The notes under the pieces are model-generated. The model was not told the origin of the DNA and did no database searches. It saw only the letters and a program-made list of their open reading frames with translations. Shown here piece by piece: positions 59,404 through 64,000 of a stretch of DNA of 64,000 nucleotides. Location: positions 66,130 through 130,129 of the forward strand of contig JBOEGW010000010.1 of the NCBI GenBank assembly GCA_050633625.1, read 5' to 3'. The translations under genes were made by a program, and so were the position numbers. The stretch is from JBOEGW01 sp050633625 (GTDB taxonomy: Bacteria > Pseudomonadota > Alphaproteobacteria > Rhodobacterales > Rhodobacteraceae). Each line of letters opens with the position of its first letter. Within the stretch, counting starts at the first letter, position 1.

Positions 59404-60162
59404 CTAGGCCGTGAGGAGGCGGCGCAGCGCGTTGATCTCCTGCGCCGTCAGCCCCAATCCGTCGCGCATATAGCGCTGCGTATCGGTGAAGTCGCTGTCA
59501 AGTGTGGCGAAGGCGGCGGCAAGATAGCTGGCATCCGCGGCAATGACAGGCCCGATCAGCTCTGGCCGCGGGCGCTCAAAGTCCAGCCCGTGATCGCGAG
59601 TTGCCAGCCTGTCATACAAGTCATCTCGTGCTTCATTTGTGCGCAGGTAGTCCTCAAAAATGTCGTCCCGCGACACGCCCAGAAAGTCGAGCAAAAACGC
59701 AACAGAAACCCCTGTGCGGTCTTTCCCGGCGGTGCAGTGGATGATCATCGGGGCGCCACCCGCGATCAGGTGACGAAAGCAGCGCGCGAAGACCTTTGTG
59801 AAAGCATGTGGGAAATCGGTGTAAATGGTGCGCATTTCATCAGCGGTTTGTGCGGGGGTGGTGGCGGGATGGGCCAGAATGTTGCGCAGATCGCCGGACC
59901 GGATGCGGTGCGGCTCCCAATCCACGACAAACCCTGTTTCCTTCACAAGCGGCGATGGCGCGGTGCGGCGTTCGCCTTCTGCGCGCAGATCGAACACGCG
60001 GGTTGCCCCGCGATTGCGCAGTTTGGTCACGCCCTCTGCTGTGATGTCATCAAACCCACCTGAGCGGAGCAAAATGCCCTCGCGCAGCGTTCCATCGCGG
60101 CCCGCGAAGCTTGGCACCGCTCTGAAATTCAACAAACCGTCTGGCACACATTGCCCTTTCAT
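59404..60162 (-). CDS. Tyrosine-protein phosphatase, bacterial (Y_phosphatase3 family)
   Basis: 252 residues. Substrate loop NFRAVPSFAGRDG...LRSGG at the start and the P-loop HCTAGKDRTG with Cys143 and Arg149 (C-x5-R). This family includes secreted or cytosolic phosphotyrosine/phosphoinositide phosphatases such as MptpB-like proteins. No signal peptide is visible. It converges on the MaoC gene with a two-base gap and stands apart functionally from its catabolic neighbours. One speculation is that it acts on a phosphorylated metabolite, since two APH-type kinases are in the window. Weak ribosome-binding site (AAAGAA). Confidence 0.88.
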   Translation of the reverse strand: MKGQCVPDGLLNFRAVPSFAGRDGTLREGILLRSGGFDDITAEGVTKLRNRGATRVFDLRAEGERRTAPSPLVKETGFVVDWEPHRIRSGDLRNILAHPATTPAQTADEMRTIYTDFPHAFTKVFARCFRHLIAGGAPMIIHCTAGKDRTGVSVAFLLDFLGVSRDDIFEDYLRTNEARDDLYDRLATRDHGLDFERPRPELIGPVIAADASYLAAAFATLDSDFTDTQRYMRDGLGLTAQEINALRRLLTA

Positions 60163-60170
60163 TTCTTTAT

Positions 60171-60194
60171 TCGCTAGCGCATCATATGTTATCG
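60171..60194. promoter_or_regulatory. Divergent region with TCGCTAGCG and ATCGTAC
   Basis: TCGCTAGCG (60171-60179) is followed by TTATCGTAC (60189-60197 region), both degenerate relatives of the island element, between the phosphatase (start 60162) and the PECR-like SDR (start 60270). Less convincing than the other copies. Confidence 0.4.
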
Positions 60195-60269
60195 TACTTT
60201 ATAAGCTAAGGGGCTTTACCTAAGGGCGCAACCTTCATCGCGCCGATTGCGAAGACCAAGGGAGGTCAC

Positions 60270-61139
60270 ATGCCGTATAACAGCGTTTTTGCACCGGGGC
60301 TTTTTGCCGGACAAACCATCATTGTAACGGGCGGCGGCTCCGGTCTTGGCCGTTGCACAGCGCATGAGCTTGCCTTTTTGGGTGCGCAGGTTGTGATTGT
60401 TGGTCGCAACCCCGAAAAGCTCGCCGCAGTGGAGGTCGAAATCACCGAGGATGGGGGCAAGGTGGCGGCGCTGACTTGTGACATTCGGGAGGAAGAGCAG
60501 GTGATCGCGGTGATCGACACGGTGTTGGCCCGATTTGGTGCGGTGCATGGGCTGGTGAACAATGCGGGCGGTCAGTACCGCGCGGAAATGAAGACCCTGT
60601 CCACCAAGGGGTTTGAGGCGGTTGTGCGCAACAATTTGACGGGCGGATTTATCTTCATGCGTGAGGTGTATACGCGCTGGATGGAGGCCAATGGCGGCGC
60701 GATTGTGAACATCACGGCGGACATTTGGAATGGTTGGCCAGAGTTTGCCCATTCGGCCGCCGCGCGCGGCGGCATGAACACGTTGACCGAGACCGCCGCC
60801 TGCGAATGGGCGCACTCCGGCGTGCGGGTCAATAGCGTGGCGCCCGGCGGCATAGCCTCATCCGGGTTTGATCAATACGAGCCGCATATCACCCAACGAT
60901 TGCTGGAGTACGCGCAGAAAGTCCCCCTGCCGCGCTATGGGACGGAAGCGGAGATTTCGGCGGCGATTGTCTACCTTTTGTCACCTGCCGCCGCCTATAT
61001 TACCGGCACCTGCTTGCGGGTGGATGGGGGCGCGCCCAATGCGAGGCAAACCTGGACCGGGGACTATGAGGACACCAATATACCGGAGTTCAACGGCTTT
61101 CATCGGTCGGTCATGCCCGAGATCCTAAGAAACCGTTGA
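60270..61139 (+). CDS. Peroxisomal trans-2-enoyl-CoA reductase (PECR)-like SDR
   Basis: 289 residues. TGGGSGLGRCTAHELA and LVNNAGGQYRA are intact. The catalytic YxxxK is replaced by Ser162-x3-Arg166 (FAHSAAARGGMNTL), and the context EWAHSGVRVNSVAPG follows eukaryotic PECR, which also departs from the SDR rule. PECR reduces trans-2-enoyl-CoA with NADPH. It may instead dehydrogenate or isomerise here. First gene of the plus-strand unit reaching towards etfB. Ribosome-binding site GGGAGGTCAC. Confidence 0.82.
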   Translation: MPYNSVFAPGLFAGQTIIVTGGGSGLGRCTAHELAFLGAQVVIVGRNPEKLAAVEVEITEDGGKVAALTCDIREEEQVIAVIDTVLARFGAVHGLVNNAGGQYRAEMKTLSTKGFEAVVRNNLTGGFIFMREVYTRWMEANGGAIVNITADIWNGWPEFAHSAAARGGMNTLTETAACEWAHSGVRVNSVAPGGIASSGFDQYEPHITQRLLEYAQKVPLPRYGTEAEISAAIVYLLSPAAAYITGTCLRVDGGAPNARQTWTGDYEDTNIPEFNGFHRSVMPEILRNR

Positions 61140-61147
61140 TCATATAT

Positions 61148-61161
61148 GTACGGTAGCGTAC
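61148..61161 (+). promoter_or_regulatory. GTACGGTAGCGTAC element
   Basis: TAGCGTAC at 61154-61161 preceded by GTACGG, giving two GTAC ends around GGTAGC. It lies 66 bases upstream of the lipocalin-like gene and just after the PECR-like stop, so it may drive an internal promoter. Confidence 0.6.
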
Positions 61162-61226
61162 AATACGCATATTGACATTTACGCCGCGATCGACAGGATA
61201 GTTCAGCGACGAAGGAGAAGCTCACG

Positions 61227-62186
61227 ATGATCGACTGGATCAAGAATGCCCCAGAGATAACCGATCCCGGCTATCAACCCAATGACGATTTGCGCCACCG
61301 CCCCGAGCCGGGCGGCAAAATGCGCGATTCGCTGTTTTGGCAAGTGATCATGCCAGAGCGGGGGCTGGGCTTTCAGTGCTACCTCTATCTTGCAGGCGAT
61401 GGCCGCGCCGGATTTAACCTGATCCTCTGGGGTGCGGACAAGCGGCCTTTGGTGCTCGATCTAGTGCAAGACACGGTGCCGGAGGACATGGATTTCGACG
61501 ATTTCCGTCTCGAAGGCCTGCACGTTCAGCAGCCTGCCGACCAAAAATCCGCGCGGATTTCCTACAAATCCGACAAGGTCGAGTTGGACTATACGTTTGA
61601 GGGCTTTCACGCGCCCTTCTCCTATCGCTCCAATCCTGACGGCTTGCCGTCGTGGTTCGCGAAAAACCGGCTGGAACAATCAGGTTGGGTCAAAGGGTTT
61701 ATCGAATATGACGGCAACCGGATCCCGCTCGACCGGATCGGCCATCGCGACCATTCCTGGGGCACCCGCTATTGGCAAGCGCCACAACACTGGAAATGGT
61801 TGGTGGCCTATACCCCTGACGCCAGCCGCATCGTCAACGCGTGGATTTGGCAGGCGAAGGGCGAATGGGGCGTTGGCGGATATGTGGTGCGCGACGGGGA
61901 ACTTGTGCCCATCGCGACCTGCACCCAAAGTGCCACCTTTGACGATGACATGCGCCAACGCAGCGTCGATGTTACGCTGACAGATATTCGCGGCGGGACA
62001 TGCCACCTCACAATGGAGCGCTACGGGATTGTCAAACTGCCCACCGGCGGACGCCATGCGACGATGATTATGGAAGCCGCCTGTCACGCTGAAATCGACG
62101 GTCAGGCTGGCGCCGGGCAATTCGAATGCCAGTGGCCACAAAGCTACCTCGACGCCATGATTGAACTGAATGCGCTGCCAAAATGA
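61227..62186 (+). CDS. CrtC/hydroxyneurosporene-synthase-like lipocalin-fold protein
   Basis: 319 residues. The central GHRDHSWGTRYWQ motif and WKWLVAYT are recognisable from the CrtC/AttH lipocalin-related fold (hydroxyneurosporene synthase and related uncharacterised proteins often found with acyl-CoA genes). No signal peptide. CrtC hydrates isoprenoid double bonds, so hydration of an isoprenoid-like substrate would be consistent with the island, but this is speculative. It overlaps the next kinase-like gene by four bases. Ribosome-binding site GAAGGAGAAGC. Confidence 0.7.
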   Translation: MIDWIKNAPEITDPGYQPNDDLRHRPEPGGKMRDSLFWQVIMPERGLGFQCYLYLAGDGRAGFNLILWGADKRPLVLDLVQDTVPEDMDFDDFRLEGLHVQQPADQKSARISYKSDKVELDYTFEGFHAPFSYRSNPDGLPSWFAKNRLEQSGWVKGFIEYDGNRIPLDRIGHRDHSWGTRYWQAPQHWKWLVAYTPDASRIVNAWIWQAKGEWGVGGYVVRDGELVPIATCTQSATFDDDMRQRSVDVTLTDIRGGTCHLTMERYGIVKLPTGGRHATMIMEAACHAEIDGQAGAGQFECQWPQSYLDAMIELNALPK

Positions 62187-63187
62187 ACTGGACTTGGGAC
62201 GACAAGACGCTCGCCGCCCTGACCGGGTTTTTGGAACAGCATGGTTTGGCCGATGGTCCGCCGCGGCCAACGCCGATTGGAGATGGTCACTCTAATCTGA
62301 CCTATCTGATCCGCATCAAAGGCGGCAATGCTGTCCTGCGCCGCCCACCGCCGCCGCCGATCCCGAAAGGGGCAAATGACGTGTTGCGCGAGGCCAAGGT
62401 TCTGACTGCGCTGCGCGATGCTCCGGTGCCCACCCCAGAGGTGCATGCCGTGGCTCAGGCGGGCGAGGTGTTGGATGTGCCATTCTATATCATGGCCCAT
62501 AAACCCGGCCATGTGATCACTGATAGGTTGCCGGACGCCTTTACTGCCGCTGATGTGCCCGATCTCGCCTTTGGTTTGGTCGATGCGCTCGCCGCGCTTC
62601 ATGCTGTCGATTGGCGAGCGGTTGGTCTTGGCGATTATGGCCGCCCGGAGAATTTCAACGCCCGCCACCTAAAGCGTCTTGAAGGGCTGATGTCTCTCGC
62701 GAAAAGCCCACCGGCCTATCTCACGGATATGGCCAAATGGCTGCACGATAACATCCCAGAGGAAACCGGCGCGACGATCCTTCATAATGATTTTCGTCTT
62801 GGCAATGTGATCTGGGAACCGGACTCCCCGCCCAAATTGGCAGCGATTTTGGATTGGGAGCTTGCCACCCTTGGCGATCCGCTTCTTGATCTGGGCTATA
62901 TGATTTGTTGTTATCCTGAGCCGGGCGAGGCGCTGAACCCGACCCAAGAGCTTTCAACAGCGTTTCTCCAAGGATCAGGCCCCAGCCGCGACGACCTGGT
63001 CGCGCGCTATGCCAATGCCGCCGGGCGCGACACGTCGGGGCTTGGCTGGTTTGGAGCAATGGCCGCGTGGAAACTGGCTGTCCTCTACGATTATCAGCAC
63101 CGCGCTGGTGTTGACAGTTATTATGAGGACGCGACCCAAGCGCCGCGCTTTATTGCCAGCGCTGAAGCCTTCGCCAAAGGACTGTGA
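62183..63187 (+). CDS. APH-family phosphotransferase
   Basis: 334 residues. NLTYLIRIKGGNAVLRRPP is the nucleotide-binding start, LHNDFRLGNVIWEP the catalytic loop (His-Asn-Asp) and LAAILDWELATLGDPLLDLGYM the Mg-binding segment. Same family as the kinase at 19444 and as LvaA/ACAD10-11. It is coupled by ATGA overlap to the lipocalin-like gene and followed by a crotonase. It probably phosphorylates a hydroxyl on a pathway intermediate; antibiotic phosphorylation is unlikely in this setting. Confidence 0.85.
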   Translation: MNWTWDDKTLAALTGFLEQHGLADGPPRPTPIGDGHSNLTYLIRIKGGNAVLRRPPPPPIPKGANDVLREAKVLTALRDAPVPTPEVHAVAQAGEVLDVPFYIMAHKPGHVITDRLPDAFTAADVPDLAFGLVDALAALHAVDWRAVGLGDYGRPENFNARHLKRLEGLMSLAKSPPAYLTDMAKWLHDNIPEETGATILHNDFRLGNVIWEPDSPPKLAAILDWELATLGDPLLDLGYMICCYPEPGEALNPTQELSTAFLQGSGPSRDDLVARYANAAGRDTSGLGWFGAMAAWKLAVLYDYQHRAGVDSYYEDATQAPRFIASAEAFAKGL

Positions 63188-63189
63188 CC

Positions 63190-63927
63190 ATGAGTGCGCC
63201 GTTGCTGTTGGATGTTTCGCAGGGGATTGCAACCTTGACCCTGAACCGGGAAGGGGCGCTGAACTCCCTGAATGGGGCGCTGCGGCGCGCGCTTGTTGAA
63301 ACATTGGCAGAGGTCGATGCGCGCGCTGATGTGCGTGCAATCATTCTCACCGGCACAGGCCGCGCCTTTTGCGCCGGGCTTGATGTCAAAGAGCTGACGG
63401 CCTCTGGGCGCAATGTCTCAGACAATGTTGATGACACGGATATTGGCGGGGCGATTACGGCGCTCAAGACGCCGATTATTGCCGCGATCAATGGGCTTGC
63501 TGTGACGGGAGGATTTGAAATCACCCTGTGTTGCGACATTGTGATCGCTGCGCAAAGCGCATGGTTTTGCGACAGCCACGCCAAGATTGGCCTCCTGCCC
63601 GGATGGGGTTTGTCGCAACGACTTTCGCGCAGCATTGGCCCCTCAAGGGCGAAAGAAATTTCACTGACCGCGCGCAAAGTGGGCGCAGAAGAAGCGTGTG
63701 AATTGGGCTTTGTTTCCTACGTGGTGCCCGATGACAGGCTCGCCGCGAAAGCCCGCGAAACGGCGGCTGCAATCGCCCAATGGGACGGCGCCACAACGCG
63801 CCAAATCAAAGCCCTGATCAACGAGGGTTTCGCCATGCCTCTCTCAGAGGCTTTGATCCACGAGAAAACCGTGAGCCAAGCGTTCAATGCGGGCGTCACC
63901 CTCACGACAAAAAAGCCGGGCACCTAG
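63190..63927 (+). CDS. Enoyl-CoA hydratase (crotonase family)
   Basis: 245 residues. FCAGLDVKELT oxyanion loop, NGLAVTGGFEITLCCDIVIAA with the first catalytic Glu, and HAKIGLLPGWGLSQRLSRSIG, where the second Glu is replaced by Lys/Ala-type residues as in many EchA paralogues. Probably a hydratase. ATG at 63190 follows AAAGGA with eight-base spacing; a GTG at 63184 overlapping the kinase stop is the alternative. Confidence 0.87.
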   Translation: MSAPLLLDVSQGIATLTLNREGALNSLNGALRRALVETLAEVDARADVRAIILTGTGRAFCAGLDVKELTASGRNVSDNVDDTDIGGAITALKTPIIAAINGLAVTGGFEITLCCDIVIAAQSAWFCDSHAKIGLLPGWGLSQRLSRSIGPSRAKEISLTARKVGAEEACELGFVSYVVPDDRLAAKARETAAAIAQWDGATTRQIKALINEGFAMPLSEALIHEKTVSQAFNAGVTLTTKKPGT

Positions 63928-63952
63928 CCCATAATCAAAGGAGAAAACGCTG

Positions 63953-64000
63953 ATGAAGGTGCTGGTACCTGTGAAGCGCGTGATCGACTATAACGTGAAG
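63953..64000 (+). CDS. etfB: Electron transfer flavoprotein beta subunit, N-terminus (partial)
   Basis: Only the first 16 codons are in the window (MKVLVPVKRVIDYNVK), a sequence characteristic of EtfB. ETF collects electrons from acyl-CoA dehydrogenases and hands them to ETF-ubiquinone oxidoreductase. An ETF encoded next to an island with six ACADs suggests a dedicated electron path, with etfA expected just beyond the window. Ribosome-binding site AAAGGAG. Confidence 0.9.
   Translation, partial: MKVLVPVKRVIDYNVK

Noticed and set aside
17980..63927. Steroid-ring degradation cluster
   Set aside because: MFE-2-like, SCP2-like and racemase genes occur in such clusters, but no KstD, KshA/B, HsaC-type or other ring-cleavage genes are in the window.
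1..64000. CRISPR arrays, tRNA or rRNA genes, insertion sequences or transposases
   Set aside because: None were recognised in either strand; the only repeated short sequence is the promoter-associated 8-bp element, which is not an array.

Overview
The window looks like part of a large extrachromosomal replicon (plasmid or chromid) of an alphaproteobacterium, most likely of the Rhodobacteraceae (Roseobacter group). It opens with the last 55 codons of a RepC replication initiator. Three bases downstream is a perfect 22-bp palindrome whose core fits the repABC parS consensus GTTNNCNNNNGNNAAC. High G+C, tight operons with ATGA overlaps and a repABC origin all fit this group. No species can be named from the sequence alone.

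Region 1 (0.2-6.9 kb) is a type VI secretion cargo module: PAAR tip and VgrG spike on the minus strand, then on the plus strand a DUF4123 adaptor, a Tli4-like immunity protein and a lipase effector. An IalB-family periplasmic protein lies between the two halves. No T6SS sheath or membrane-complex genes are in the window.

Region 2 (6.9-17.9 kb) is oxidative: an SMP-30 lactonase-like protein, a phthalate-type Rieske oxygenase with its flavin/2Fe-2S reductase, an SDR, a LysR regulator with two tandem N-terminal HTH domains, a VanA-type Rieske oxygenase, an aldehyde dehydrogenase, a GMC alcohol oxidoreductase and an acyl-CoA dehydrogenase.

Region 3 (18-64 kb) is a dense acyl-CoA catabolic island. 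The whole window holds 6 acyl-CoA dehydrogenases, 4 acyl-CoA ligases, 7 SDRs, 5 crotonases, 3 PaaI-type thioesterases and 2 MaoC hydratases. Region 3 also has an alpha-methylacyl-CoA racemase, a CoA transferase, a CitE-like lyase, a thiolase with a fused HMG-CoA-synthase/OB-fold partner, a complete Liv-type ABC importer, a secreted tannase-family esterase, a beta-keto acid cleavage enzyme, a DMT exporter, a MarR regulator and the start of etfB. Three sub-pathways can be read out. (a) Ligase + ACAD + APH-type kinase + SDR (17980-23441) matches the gene set of the levulinate (lva) 4-hydroxyacyl-CoA pathway. (b) BadH + BadI (50258-52289) give hydrolytic ring opening of an alicyclic acyl-CoA. (c) Alpha-methylacyl-CoA racemase, MFE-2-type SDR, double-hotdog MaoC and SCP2-like thiolase form a prokaryotic counterpart of peroxisomal branched-chain beta-oxidation. 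Together they suggest breakdown of a branched and/or alicyclic carboxylic acid (terpenoid- or naphthenic-acid-like), taken up by the ABC importer or released by the esterase. This substrate is an inference.

The strongest non-coding signal is an 8-bp element, TAG(CG/AT)TAC with one-base variants. It recurs in 13 intergenic regions from 12.4 to 61.2 kb, in front of nearly every transcription unit of the island including the MarR gene, and was not noticed upstream of the T6SS module or the first Rieske operon. It probably marks one regulon, with the MarR protein as the obvious candidate regulator.
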